A DNA stretch of 64,000 nt from Persicaria tinctoria (GCA_037127255.1 JBANSL010000009.1:36849475-36913474), one strand, 5' to 3'; counted from the stretch's first letter, positions 47,234 to 59,179 are shown. The notes: a model not told the origin generated them from the letters alone. Made by a program: numbers and translations.

Positions 47234-47337
47234 TGGGGTCTATTATCCTCGTCCTCATCCCCGTCCTCGTCCGGGGAATTACTTTAGCCCCCAACCCCGT
47301 CCCCGTCCCCATTTAATTTCCCTATCCTCGTTCCCCT

Positions 47338-48165
47338 AGAGCTGGATCAGTATGGTACGAAGAAAAAACTCAAATTACTATTTATTGTACCGACCATATT
47401 CGTTACACGATTTTTCATATCATCTACCAACCGACCAATGTTGGTAACTAATATTTCGGTTATCAACAATACGGTACCGACGTTACCAAATTACAATTGA
47501 AATAGAAAATTTTTGAATTTCTTTTTGGTAACCGATGATACCGACGCAAATTTCGTATGAGCAACCATTCTCTATCCCCCATCAACAATCACTCCAACTC
47601 TCGCCTCCGTTTGCACCACCGCCGGAACTTCCTCAAACGTAAGTGAATGTGTACTTTCTCCTCTCAGCAAGAGTCATCCCACCAGATCGAGAAAGTACAA
47701 CCCTAGAATTCCATAAAAAGTGTAAGCAGTTAAGAAATCGAGAAGCTCGGAGCTGGTGTTGTTCAATTGTTTGGGAAACCAAACCCTAGGGAGGATGAAG
47801 AAACAAGGTAGGATCCTAAAAACAGGTGGCGCCGCATCGAGAGGAAAACGGAGAATAAGAAATAGAACTTTGGTCTGCATGCAACACACGAAGAGCAAGC
47901 GGGTGCGGGTGTAGCGTATTAGCCTAGATTTCACTTTTCCTAATAGATGGTAATAAACAAGGGATTTTTTTTAAAAAAAATTATATATATAGTCGGTACC
48001 ACAGTATTTTAAGATTGTCTACCATCAACTGTATCAGCACTTGTCAGTTACCAACACATTGATTACCGATTTTTCGGTTACCGACTCGATGGTAACCAAC
48101 ATCTGTTGGTACGGTTGGGTAGTCGGTCGGTACGGTAAATTATGTACCATGAGCTAGCCTTAGTC
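47338..48165. mobile_element. Possible hAT-like element with ggtaccg-rich ends
   Basis: The left end (AGAGCTGGATCAGTATGGTACG) and the reverse complement of the right end (TAGCTCATGGTACATAATTTAC) are weak inverted repeats, and the sub-terminal parts share cggtacc/ggttaccga words. It sits inside ccccgt-rich sequence. The target duplication is not clear. Confidence 0.45.
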
Positions 48166-48283
48166 CCCACGACGAGGATATCTTGCAGGGATCGGGGAGT
48201 CCCCGCCCATTGTCACCCCTACTTCTCCCAGAGGGTAATTATTTGGGCCTCATGGGATCATCAGTTCTTTAAATGGGGGAGAT

Positions 48284-48440
48284 TGTAACATCCCATCCCA
48301 CGTAGGATATAAAAAAGGATGTTCAGAGATATTTATATATAGATTAAGTCATACACATGTCGTAAGAGCTCTTCATTTTCAAGCTTTAAGTGAGAACAAC
48401 AAACCGAGAGGGCTTTAATAGGTCGCTCACCACATCCCAA
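48284..48440 (+). repeat. Short LTR-like sequence (3' LTR candidate)
   Basis: Begins TGTAACATCCCATCCCACG right after a purine tract aaatgggggagat, and resembles the LTR at 48901. It is probably a diverged 3' LTR of the same small family; its end is unclear. Confidence 0.5.
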
Positions 48441-48900
48441 TGATTCTTGAGTTTATTGTACCTTTCAATACCATGTTGCACAAAATTTCAAAAATACTTG
48501 AGAGATTATACATAATAGTAAGAAGATTGGGTCTTGCTCGCAAAAAAAAACTATCATCTTTATATATATAGATGAATACATAGTCTATATCAGCAATGAG
48601 GAGTTAAATGAAGAGAAAACTAACTTTTGGTTGTTGGTATAGACAATGTAATGGTTTTCCATATGCAGAGATAACGATTGTTTTTCGCATGAAAGACCTC
48701 ATTCTTCTTACAAATATGTATAATTTCTTCAAATATCATAGAAATCTCATGCAACATGTTACTGAAAGGTACAGTAAGCTCAAAACGCTTTTGGGATGTG
48801 GTGAAGAGTCTATCAAATAAGCAAATGAGACAACTAATTGATCTTTACCTCTAAAATCTAACACAAGCTCGGATAGGGATAGCAAACATGACGTATAGAG

Positions 48901-49205
48901 TGTAAAACCCCATCTCACATCGGATATAATAAGGATATTCGGAGTGATTTATAAGTGATTCAAGCTCTAACTATTTCACAAAAGGGAACTCTTACTTTTT
49001 AGGTTGTAACTGAGAACAATGGTTCTAAGAGGTCTAACTTGTATGGTTTAGGGCTTCTTAAGATTTAAGGTCTTTTAGATGGTATCAGAGATGATTCTGG
49101 GTTTGGAGGTACTCTGATAATATGATCGGGTCTGCCAGTTCGAATAGAATAAGGATGTTCGGAGTGATTTAAAAGTGATTCAAGCTCTACTCATATCACA
49201 CCAAC
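48901..49205 (+). mobile_element. TRIM-like remnant
   Basis: A short LTR (48901 to about 49078; TGTAAAACCCCATCTCACAT...) is followed by a primer site tggtatcagag (49080-49090), ~55 bp of interior, and a partial second LTR (49143-49205) matching the first LTR's ggatattcggagtgattta block. Size and layout fit a terminal-repeat retrotransposon in miniature. Confidence 0.6.
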
Positions 49206-49799
49206 TCTTTCTTCTTCACTTGGGTATAGATAATGAACAACAATTGACATATTACACTCGAATCTTTATCGATGAATATTTTGCATGACATCAATCTGCT
49301 TTTTATTACATGCTCGAGGAGGTGTTTTTGATAAGCTTTGATATCAACGACATGTTGGTTGATAAGCCAGACGAAACTCGTCCTTCTTACCCTAAGAATC
49401 TGGGTGATAACCCCCTTCGACATTGTTAAAAACGTTGAATGAATTGAGAAGTTGCAATCAAGTAGGTACTATCAAGGAGACAACCGATGGCGAATCCAAA
49501 CACAAAAAATACTCCGTAAAATATTAAATCCCACACCCATAAATAATTTGAATTCTGGCAATTTTGGCAGTCTCGATTTTTCTAAATTTTGGACTTCTTC
49601 TTCGTGTCCATTGTAATCCTGACGTGGAAATGAATGGTATTGAAAGAAAGCTCTCTCCCCTCTTCGAAGGCTTAAAACTCCTCTTTTGGAGGCTACTAAC
49701 TCCTCTTCAGAGGTCAATAACCCCTCTTTGGTGGTCGGATTCCCTTCTTTACTGAGGTTCACCTCGTCAGAGGTTTTCAATCTTCCCTTTGGTGGTCGT
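49206..49799. other. Unclassified, with ctcctctt...ggagg repeats
   Basis: 49660-49799 contains about five ~25-bp units such as aactcctcttttggaggcta, each a short imperfect hairpin. A 102-codon minus-strand frame crosses them but is a repeat by-product. The rest holds no recognisable feature. Confidence 0.4.
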
Positions 49800-50308
49800 T
49801 TGTTGAGATTTGAATGTGACCAAAAGTGTCCGACATCAGAAAGTTGAACATATCAAGCCCTAGTATATGAGTCGGTGGGATACTCCTTCTATTTCCAATT
49901 TGTTTTAGAATGGAACCTCACTCGGCTTGTGTGCTAGGCTACTAGCGCATGTGCGCCTATGCACACGACCCCCAGTCATCGGTCCGAGTTGGACTTTGAC
50001 ATGGTATCAGAGCGGTTATCCTAACGGCCCGTGTTGATCCTGGTCTGGGTTACCCAGTTGTCCAAGTCTCAACTAGATGGTCATTCCTAGTTGGACTTGC
50101 GGGGGCGTATTGAGATGTGAATGTGACCAAAAGTGTCCCACATCAGAAAGTCGAACATATCAAGCCCTAGTATATGAGTCGGTGGGCTACTCCTTCTATT
50201 GTCAATTGGTTTTAGAATGGAACCTCACTCGGCTTGTGTGCTAGGCTACTAGCGCATGTGCGCTTGTGCACACGACCCCCAGTCATCAGTCCGAGTCGGA
50301 CTTTGATA
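49800..50308 (+). mobile_element. Complete TRIM, 509 bp
   Basis: 5' LTR 49800-50001 (TGTTGAGATTTGAATG...TTTGACA), primer site TGGTATCAGAGCGG at 50002, a ~106-bp interior ending in a purine-rich ttgcgggggcgta, and 3' LTR 50108-50308. The LTRs differ by roughly a dozen substitutions. No coding capacity, as usual for TRIMs. The flanking 5-bp duplication is not perfect (tcgtt / gtttt). Confidence 0.88.
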
Positions 50309-50587
50309 GTTTTCCAGCCCCGTTGGTCCTTGGTTGGATGGAAGGTCCTCTCGCCTCCATCCTCCCCCTTCGGTTTTGGCCTGGCTCACCCCCCTCGATG
50401 TCGATTCGACCGATTGACTCTGGCTTTCGTCGCTGATAACTCGACTCCGACCAGCCTGTGCCATCGAAGTGATGCCACTCCTTTGCTTTGGCGAAGCTTG
50501 TATACTGACAATCCCTAACTCCGTCAATCCGTGCTCGAATTGTAATCTAAAATCAAAATCGTTTTGGGGCTTTTGTTGAATCTAGGT
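50309..50587. other. Unclassified spacer
   Basis: Moderate GC content with open frames on both strands (~92-94 codons) but no domain. It may belong to the far side of the outer gypsy element or to flanking sequence. Confidence 0.3.
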
Positions 50588-51362
50588 TGTTGGTGATACG
50601 GGGTTAGCCGTGTGATTGTCCGATCTTCGACAACAAGCAAGAACAATAAAGAACTAATAAAGACAGCACGATTCTCGACCAAGAAGAGGCAAGAATCCCA
50701 AGAAACACAGCAAGAATTCAAGAACACAACTCGATGTCGACAAGAATCTCAAGAACAGCAAGAACTCGAGATCGACAAAGTAAGAACAAGACTCGAAATA
50801 AAAGACACAATGCAAGACTCGAAATTTAAGAACAAGAATTGAAAGACACGACCTGATATGGACTGAGTCGATCTATATAGAACTAGAAAGAGACCCCAGG
50901 CTTCCGTAGAAGGTAGGAACCAATATCAATGACTATATAACCCGCCTCTGCAACCCTACACAACCAAGCGGACAACTTGGATGCACAAGGAGGGGGCTTG
51001 TGGATACTCGGATCACCAAGTCTTGCGAAGTTGATGAACGACAAAGCAAACCAAGCTGAGATTACCAATCAATGATCAACGAGCACAACTCTAGTTGGAT
51101 CAACAAACACTCGATGTGTATACGCTCTATATGAGAGAATTGTATTCATAAAAGTTCCAATTGTTCTACATGGAGGGTGTGGCATTATATAAGCCTTAAG
51201 GGTTGTTCTGGCCGAAAATAACAACATTAAAATAAACTAATAACTTATTGGGTTTAATAAAATAACACCTAAAGACATAAGTAAATAAGGTCTCTAAAAT
51301 TAATAACTAGAAAAGTCCAGTTCCAGCCCAATAGAATACTAAGCGGAAAATAGGTTCCAACA
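50588..51362 (-). repeat. Candidate LTR of the outer gypsy element
   Basis: On the minus strand it starts TGTTGGAACCTATTTTCCGC and ends ...CCGTATCACCAACA, with matching TGTTGG/CCAACA ends and a TATA-like cttatataatgcc (about 51190). It lies downstream of the integrase in element order once the inserted Athila sequences are removed, so it is a plausible 3' LTR. It also contains ctcgatgtcgac and ctcgagatcgac words (50735-50780). There is no second copy in the window for proof. Confidence 0.5.
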
Positions 51363-51437
51363 CTTAGAGTATTTCGGCCCAAGCTGTTCTAAGGTGGCTG
51401 GGCCTCCATTTGCACTCCAATGCACATGTATGGTTTC

Positions 51438-52027
51438 TGTTGTGAGCTGAATTTGCCATGTTTTACATTTAAGTTTATATCGATTTCTGCATGCATTTCA
51501 CTCATTTGGGCTAATATAGTACAGAATCTATGTAGTTTATGTTTATTTGCCAAATTATGGAATCTACACCAGTTTCTGTTTAAATCGCAGAATTTGAGGC
51601 GTTTTACAGCAATTCTAAGGAAGGTTGGAAAAACTCGGAAAACAGCTACAGAAGTCCAGGGTCAAAGCAGCAACGGAACCAGTCGAATCGAGCCGAGAAA
51701 CCAGACTACTCGATCTCGAGTAGACCTTACTCGATCTCGACGAACATGTCCGAGCACAGCCTTGGTCGACAGAGCCTGATCGAGAAATCCAGACCAACCC
51801 AGCTCCGGAGGTTACTCGATCTCGACAAGACCCTAGTCGAGATCGACAAAGACCAGAGCCATACCCGGAGTCGACAAGGAGAGAAGCTGACCGAGAAGCC
51901 GAGGACGAGGATGCCGAACAACCCTACTCGATCTCGACAAGCTCTAGTCGAGATCGACAAGCCCCACAACGCCAGTCCGAGTCCATGCCGAGGAGGAGCT
52001 GCTCGACCAAAGAAGGCCACACCCTAG
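51438..52027 (+). repeat. Athila-type solo LTR, left part
   Basis: Begins TGTTGTGAGCTGAATTTGCC and matches the reverse complement of 53500-54125. It continues at 61289-63002 beyond the inserted Athila element and ends ...CTGCAACAACA. Total length is about 2.3 kb. It interrupts the outer gypsy element near the end of its integrase frame. No primer site follows, so it is a solo LTR. Confidence 0.8.
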
Positions 52028-54125
52028 TGTTGTTTGCAGGAGGATGGTCAAGTATGAAATAAATATAAAATAAAGTTCAGACTGACTTCCCTGTCTCAGC
52101 AAATAAATACAAGACTTCCTCCCGTTGTAGTAAGAGAAAAGTCAGGATCGAATCCACGAGGAAGCACATCAGCAGTTCTCAGGTAGCTGTAAATTCTCAC
52201 AGAAGCAGCAGAAAGACATAAACACAGAAAGGAAAGAAACAAATAAACCCGGCAAGGGCAACTAAAACAAAAGCAAAGAACAAGCAAAACAAGAAAAGAC
52301 AAAGCAAAGCAAAAACGAAAAGCAAAGGCAAAGTCGTACTCGATCTCGACAACAGTTCCTCGAGATCGACAAGGGGCAAATCGACAGAAACTCCAGAAAT
52401 CGACAAAAGACAGAAATTTCACTCGACTAAGACAAACCCCTACTCGAGATCGACCACGAGCTACTCGATCTCGACCAAGCTTCGTCTAGGTCGACAAGAA
52501 ACAGAAAATATAAAAATGCAGATTTTCGACAGAACTTAGAAATTCGACAGAAATAAACTTCAATATATTAAAAGACTTCCAAAGCCAGGGTTTCAACACC
52601 ACAACGATAACCATGCAAAGTGACACATAAAGGCATAAAAGATCATGCTTTCCATCAAATAACTTTCGTCATTAACAAATAGGCATATAGAGGCTTTCGC
52701 ATAAACCCTAATTGTTACTAACCCTTTTTCACATAATTAATCCAAGTTGCATTAAGATCACTTTCGCTTCAATAATACAAACAAGGATCACCTTCAACTC
52801 TCGCAAAAGAATCATGCTTATAGGGATAGAAGATGATTCGCACAAAAAGATCTGACCTTTATCGCATCGCCTCACATGGCCACCGTCGGGCTCACCCCAG
52901 CCCCAGAAGTGGGTGGACTACTCACGCCTCATCGCAATCGCAGACATTGATTGATGAAAAGAACTAAATTGCATTAAAACTAAATTCAAAAGCCTTTACA
53001 ATCCCGGCAATCAACTTTCGCAGAAAGCCAAAACCCTAAAAACCTTAGAACTCCTAAACTACTCTACTGGAATTGCTTGTCTTGCTCTGAATTTGAATTG
53101 TTTGTGAAATTGAATCAATAAAACTGAGCCCCCTAGGGCCTTATTTATAGGCTTCATTCCCTAGCTATTCTAGGAAAGAAGATATCTATCTCTATCTAAA
53201 ATTATATCTAAAACTTGAAAGGATAAATAAATTGTTTTATGGAAATAAATCTAAAAGGAAAAGATAAAACTAAATAGGGTAAGTCTTCATGATGTTGATA
53301 GATCTTGTCTCCTTGGATAGAACTTGATGGAATCGGATAGAATTTCGGCCAAATCGACTCGTTCGCGCCCAAGGAATCGCAATTCTACTCGGACAGGTCT
53401 CGTCGAGAAGTTTCTGGAATCTGGTCTACTCGACCTCGACCACGGCTCGTCGACCTCGAGTAGGGTGGTTCGTCGACTGGACTTCCTCGGCTAGGTGTGC
53501 TCGACATGGCTCGGACTTGGCTCACTGGTGCTCGTCGACCTCGACAAGCTCTTGTCGATGTCGAGTAAGACTCTTCGTCGGCTTGGTGCATCCCGCTGGC
53601 AGCGGGTTTTTCCGCGGCAGCGAGTGGTCCGCTGCAGCGAGTCGAGTTGCTGGCAGCGATTCCTGCCTGGTCGTCCTCGGCGCCGTCCTCGGCTTCTCTC
53701 CTTGTCGACTCCGGGTGTGGTGTCTGGGCTTCGTCGATCTCGACTAGAGCTTGTCGAGATCGAGTAGGGTCCGGAGCTCGGGTTGGTCTGGCTCTCGATC
53801 AGGCTCGCTCGACCAGGATTGCTCGGACATGCTCGTCTAGGTCGAGTAGGCCTACTCGAGATCGAGTAGCCTTGACTCTCAGAATGGTTCCGCTGCTTTG
53901 ACCATGGACTTCTGTAGTGTTTTTCCGAGCTTTTCCGACCTTCTGTAGAATTGTTGTAAAATGCCTCGATTTCTGCGAATTAAACAGAAACTGGTGTAGA
54001 TTCCTTAATTTGGCAAATAAACATAAACTACATAGATTCTGTACTATCTAAACCCAAATGAATGCAATGTATACAGAAATCGATATAAAAGTTACTGTAA
54101 AACATGGCAGATTCAGCTCACAACA
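52028..54125 (-). repeat. 3' LTR of the Athila-type element
   Basis: 2098 bp; on the plus strand TGTTGTTTGCAGGAGG ... GCTCACAACA. It carries many ctcgatctcgac/gtcgagatcgac words at 52338-52500 and 53400-53880. It differs from the partner by few substitutions and a 12-bp indel near 53680. Confidence 0.9.
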
Positions 54126-55604
54126 AACACCCCATACTTAAGCTTACTTGTCCTCAAGCAATACTTTCATTTGTCATTCAGGGGAAGAATTCAAACTCTC
54201 AACATCTTAGATTCATTCTCATATAACCCTGCAATCAATTACCATCCTTGAAAAGGTACTTGTGTCACAGATTCATGCATGTGCAAATATGTAAAAGCAA
54301 CATCTACTCACAAAAGGAGGGTTACGCAAAAACAATTCATGTGACAAAGCATTAATAATCAAGAGGACTTTAATTTAAGCTCAATAAGGAGTAGATTGGT
54401 AAAAGGCTAAAGGGTGTGGCAAATTTTGGCAATGTGGTGCTTTTGATCCGGGGAAATGGATTATTTCCAAACTTGAGTTTCATCCCACATTCCTTCTCAT
54501 AATTTCATCACCTTTCATAATGCTTTTATCGATAATAATGCTTTTACCTCTCTAACCTCAGCACTGCCTTCTCGCGAGTCGCAAACATGGGTGTCATGAA
54601 TGGCCCCGGATACTTAGTGCTTTGGACTCCTCACAATGTGTCCCATCTCTCCAAACTATTATCTCAGAGAGCAGGGTCAATCTACCTTTATCTCCTGAGG
54701 TGATTGGATTTTCTTTCACTCATTAAGTTTTCCATACATTTCAAATAATTTCCTTCCAAACTTCAAATAATGATAACAACACAACAACCATATAACAATC
54801 TCCATAATGTAACATCATTCTCAACATAATCCCCGGATAAGGTAAAGAATGGAAATATTTAGATCATGTGGAGCAATAATTGAGATAAGGCATATTATGG
54901 CTTTTGTGATGCATAAGCATAGGTAAGGCTAGGATTATAACAATGTGAGCACTATATGGAAAATATAAAGTCCTCCATCATCTTATCATGCAATATGTCA
55001 AAAGCAACTTCAAATTTTACCTCCTTTCATGGTTTTCAAGAAAATATGCACTTCATTGTGACTTCCCTTTACTAGGCAATTTCATTCTATATCTCTAATG
55101 AATCCAATTTTGCATCGTCGAGTTCCATATAAGCTTCCATGACATTTATCAAAAATTTCAAATGGGGGTCATTTTTCAAATCTTTGGAAAACATGCATAT
55201 AAGCACATAAATAAATAATGCATTCCAAAATAGCCATGTAGCAATTCCAAGAAATAATGCACAAGTCATGTTAAATAAATCAAAATGCATAAAGTAAGCT
55301 CTTCCCCCACCCCATACTTAAATATTACAGTGTCCTCACTGTATAAAAAACAAGGTAAGGGTAAAGAAAGAAACTCACAAGACAGGTGTGCAGGGCCTCA
55401 AAATTTCGACTGGAAGCACCTCCTGGGCCGAGTATTAATGTAGCTTGGTTCTATCCATGACCTGAAAAGTAGAAGACATATACCCATAATAGCAAAACTA
55501 AAAGTGTTCAAAACCAAAAACAAAAAACAAAGTCTCAAATGTCCTAAAAAGTCTATGTACATCCTCTAGATTTTATAGTCGCTAGGCCGACTTTCCATTA
55601 ATGC
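54126..55604 (-). other. Athila 3' non-coding region
   Basis: Mostly non-coding. Minus-strand text such as gaggacactgtaatatttaa and aagtatggggtgggg (about 55340-55305) is the usual Athila spacer after pol. A 67-codon minus frame (55290-55087) encodes one hydrophobic stretch (FLGIATWLFWNALFIYVLIC) that could be a membrane segment of a decayed env-like ORF; the evidence is weak. Confidence 0.5.
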
Positions 55605-55976
55605 TCAAGGTGGCATCTGCAGGGCCCATGTAGCTTGGGCTTCAAATAAGACTCCATTCTTGTCCATCAGCTGTAATCCTCCAGAATGGATCTTGTTCAC
55701 CACGAACGGTCCCATCCGCTTCTTGTTGAATTTATTGGGAAACCAATGATCCTTTGATTTAGAGACATAGAGCTTGTCTCCAACTTCATACTCCTTAGGC
55801 TCATCATTGGATATCCTGCACAATTGCACATACCAAGGCAGACCTCTCCCATGTATAGATAAATCTTTAATGGAAATAGGAGAAGAAAGATCCATACCTT
55901 GGCTTACCTTCGCAGAGACGGAATCGGGAACCACTGTGTTTGGTCGATCTCGACTAGGGCTAGTCGATCTCGACAA
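55605..55976 (-). pseudogene. Integrase C-terminal-like piece
   Basis: The end of a 123-codon frame reads EYEVGDKLYVSKSKDHWFPN, then KFNKKRMGPFVVNKIHSGGL and LQLMDKNGVLFE. This resembles the GPF/Y-type tail of plant gypsy integrases (GD-V-L ... GPF-V ... G---L-D--G--F). No HHCC or DDE core precedes it; it follows the repeat-rich linker by a frame change. It suggests that the RT-to-integrase segment was lost by deletion. Confidence 0.5.
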
Positions 55977-56755
55977 GACTGTTGGCCCTGGTGGTGGTCT
56001 GGTCGAAGAGGCAGAAGTCGACGAGGACAGGGGCTTGTCGACCTCGACAAGGGTTCTGCTCCTGGTGTCTGTAGCGTCAAGGGAGGTGCCGTCGAGGAAG
56101 ATGTGGGCTTGTCGATCTCGACAAGGCTACTCGACCTCGAGTAGCCTTCTCCTCCTGGTGGCTTCGTCATCGAGGAAGAAGAATCTGGGCTCCCCGATTG
56201 GTGGTCGATCTCGACAAGCGTGGTCGAGATCGATGAGGCTGGTCCTGGCTCTGGTTGTCTCAGCGTCGAGGAAGATGATGCCCGAGGATCTTGGTCGATC
56301 TCGACTAGGGTAGTCGATCTCGACGAGGGCTCTCCTCCTGGTTGCTGTGGCATCGAGGACGAACGGTCTGGTGGCACCAGGTGGTGGTCGACCTCGACAA
56401 GGGTGGTCGAGATCGACGAGCCTGGCTTGTTTGGTTCGCTGCTCGACGATGTTGGTGCTGGTGGAGTCGCCTTGGTCTGGTCGAGATCGACTAGGGTTCT
56501 ACTCGATGTCGAGGAGCCCTGGTCGATCTTGACCCCATACTTAGTCCCTGTCAAGGCATCCGAAAAATAATGAATCCACGATGACTTACTTTGGTCTGTG
56601 TCGATTGGATTCTCTGTGTTTTCCTTGAGGATTTCCATGATCTCCTCCACCTGGGCTTCCATGTCCCTCTTTTCCAGCTCCTCAGGGGTCATATTTCTGA
56701 CCTTGGGTTCCCCGCAGGCGATGTAGCCAGCTGAGATAGACTTGACCTCTTCCAT
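55904..56755 (-). pseudogene. Linker frame with LVEID/LVDLD peptide repeats
   Basis: 283 codons. The first ~75 residues (MEEVKSISAGYIACGEPKVR...; EEIMEILKENTENP) look like the normal linker after an Athila protease. The rest is a repeat of ~30-35 residues of the type SSISTTLVEVDHH and SSRSTTLVEIDQD, with Ser/Pro/Gly-rich spacers, encoded by the ctcgatctcgac motif. The frame shifts near 55970 into the next piece. It overlaps the end of the protease frame, implying a 1-nt shift at about 56755. Confidence 0.65.
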
Positions 56756-57171
56756 TGGACCTGTATGCCTTTCAGTTTTATTAAAGGAATACTCAATATT
56801 ACCTCATCGCTGATGTTGAAGGTGAGCACTCCTTTCCTTACGCTTATGTTGGCATCCACCGTCGCCAAGAATGGTCTTCCTAAAATAATTGGACAGGCAG
56901 AATCTTCTTGCATATCAACTATTAAGAAATCAGCAGGGACGAAGAATTTACCTACTTGTACTGGGACATTTTCCACCATGCCTGTGGGGATGACCACCGT
57001 GTTGTTGGCCATGTAAAGTCTAGCATCCACAGGCTCCAAGGCACCTATCTTAATCTTGGACCAAATTGTTGAAGGCATTATACTCACACTAGCTCCAAGA
57101 TCACATAGGGCATTAATTTTGTATGGACCAAATCCAATAGTTATAGCAAACTTACCTAGATCTGGCCTCTT
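56689..57171 (-). pseudogene. Athila retroviral-type aspartic protease
   Basis: Starts after an in-frame TAG (57174-57172) and reads KRPDLGKFAITIGFGPYKIN, then ALCDLGASVSIMPSTIWSKI. The latter contains the DLGAS variant of the D-S/T-G active site found in Athila proteases. It continues MVENVPVQVGKFFVPADFLI and ACPIILGRPFLATVDANI, the conserved ILGRPFL flap/terminal region. One frame with gag apart from the TAG. Frames change near 56755. Confidence 0.85.
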
Positions 57172-59117
57172 CTACAATATGTCCAGATGGCTGCACTCCT
57201 TTGTGATTTCCGCCATCGATCGCTTTTTGCTCAGAATCTCCTTCAGGAACTTGACATAGGATGGCATTTCATTGAGAGCTTCTGTGAAGGGGATGGTGAC
57301 GTTGAGCTTCTGAAGCATCTTGATGAAGCGCTGAAACTTTTTCTCCGCCGGGTCCTTTAGAGATTTTGTGGGGAAAGGCAGCTTCTTTTTCTGATTCGGA
57401 GCCAGAACAGACGTCGGAGATGCTGCAGACTTCTCTATGTCGACCAGGGGCTCCTCGACATCGACTAGGCCTTTGTCGACATCGACCAGATTGGGCCCAG
57501 TCGAGTTGCTGTGTGGTGCAGACGAAGATTCTGGAAGTGTCTCCTCGAGGTCGACGAAGCTCTTGTCGAGGTAGTCCACGGCTTTGTCGAGATCGACTTG
57601 CTGTTCCTCGTCGTTCTGTTGCTTTCCGACCTCTGGCTCTTGCAGTTGATGGCCGCTTCTGAGTTTGATAGCAGCGATGTGTCCAGTCTTTCCCTTAGGA
57701 TTTGGTTCTGAGGATCCAGGGAGCGCACCTGACTGTCTGGGGATTCCCGCTGCTAGCTGACCAATCTGTGTATCAACTGTTTTCCGCCAGATATCAATTT
57801 CCCCAAGCCTAGAGTTGACACCTTGCATCTGAGTATAGACGGAGTTGAAAGATTGCCTAGTTTCTGAGTGGTTCCTCCGTATTTCCTCCAGGTCTGTCTG
57901 TATATCATCCTTTTTCTGCTCCCTTTCCGGGTGTCCTGGAGCTCTGTAGGGCGGGGGGTTCCTAGGGACACCTTGGTTCCATTGTGGTTGCTGAAACCTT
58001 TGGTCCCCCATGGAGCGATTGGGACCCCCTGCGTAAGCTACATCCTCATGATGCTCTGCCATCCTGACTTGCTCTGTGTGTGGGCACTCAGGAGTGGTGT
58101 GCCTTTGAGATCCGCATTCTATCCAAGGCTGGTTGACAGAGAGATACTTTACTTGCTTGATGAGCTTCTTATTCTGGTCTCTGTAGTATTGCTCCCTAAC
58201 ATCAGGATCAATCTCCTTAGGTGGCTCATATAGGGGCATGGATGGTGCTGGCCTGTCGTATGGGTTCTCTTCATAGGTTACAGTAGACCCATACTTGTTG
58301 TCGTAGGTAGTGAGCTTCTCTAGCACACCCCATGCGTCATTTGGCGGCATCGTCAGATACTCGTAGCGAGTATAATTGTTGATTATGTCCTTAGTGACTT
58401 GATCAAGAGAGTTGAAGAAGATCTACTAAATGATGTAGGGTGGTTGTCCATGAGTAGGGCAAGATCGTAGCAGTTCCTTGTAGCGTTCCCATGCCCTTGC
58501 TAGCGGTTCCCCTTTCTGTTGTTTAAAGGCGGTGATTTTCTGGCGGAGATGTGCTGTTTTGGCAGGTGGGAAGAATTTGTTTAGAAACTCTTGCTCTACT
58601 TGGGCCCAGGTTGTGAGTGATCTCGCTTTCAGCCCTCTAGCCACTTCAGTGCAGGTCCAGCGAGCGACCAACGAAAAGCTTTCATCTTGACATATTCCAG
58701 AGTTGTACCTTCTGCAAGAGTACGGCACATATCATGAAAATTAGTAATATGTTCAAGAGGACACTCATTAAATCTGCCGTAAAAGGCATTATTTTTAAGC
58801 TCTATAAGAAACTGAGTGCGAATTTCAAAAGAGTTTTCAGGGATTAGAATCGCCGATTCAGGCACGACGAGAGTTGGGTGCATGTAGTCCTCTGTCGTGG
58901 TTGGATATTGGGCAAGCTCAGCCTGTGCTTGTTCCCTTGCTGCTCTCTCAGCGGCGATAGCAGCATCCTTTGCGGCCAATTCCCTGGTAAGCCTAGCAAC
59001 CAGTTGTTCCTGTGTTTCAGCCGCCACCATGATCCTTTTGAGTTTGGAGTGGATGTGTAGGTAGCGCCCCGGTTCGTCTAGGCTGTCAAACTCAGGTGTC
59101 TGACCAGAACGACGCAT
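57172..59117 (-). pseudogene. Athila gag, broken
   Basis: Capsid region at 59117-58629: a coiled-coil-like AAKDAAIAAERAAREQAQAE, FLIELKNNAFYGRFNECPLE, HITNFHDMCRTLAEGTT and AFRWSLAGPALKWLEG. A 1-nt shift near 58629 leads to LTTWAQVEQEFLNKFFPPAK and AWERYKELLRSCPTHGQPPY. Two adjacent TAG codons (58428-58423) are followed in the same frame by the C-terminal part to 57172, with a Cys/His segment (CGSQRHTTPECPH), IAAIKLRSGHQL and LNEMPSYVKFLKEILSKKR, all typical of Athila. Inserted in the C-terminal part is a patch of VDLDKAVDYLDKSFVDLEE and LVDVDKGLVDVEEPLVDIEK repeats (57590-57430). Confidence 0.88.
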
Positions 59118-59179
59118 ACACCTGCGAATTCACTCCAGAGAAAAGTGAGAACTGACTACCTAAGGCGCGAATGATAGCT

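Noticed and set aside
45443..48233. One outer hAT element with TAGGGGTG ends
   Set aside because: The left taggggtgggtccggg aligns better with the LTR/primer-site segment at 49080-49110 and no 8-bp duplication was found, so the outer element is left undefined.
55774..56313. 179-codon plus-strand frame over the LVEID repeats
   Set aside because: Antisense shadow of the palindromic motif; gag and protease fix the coding strand as minus.
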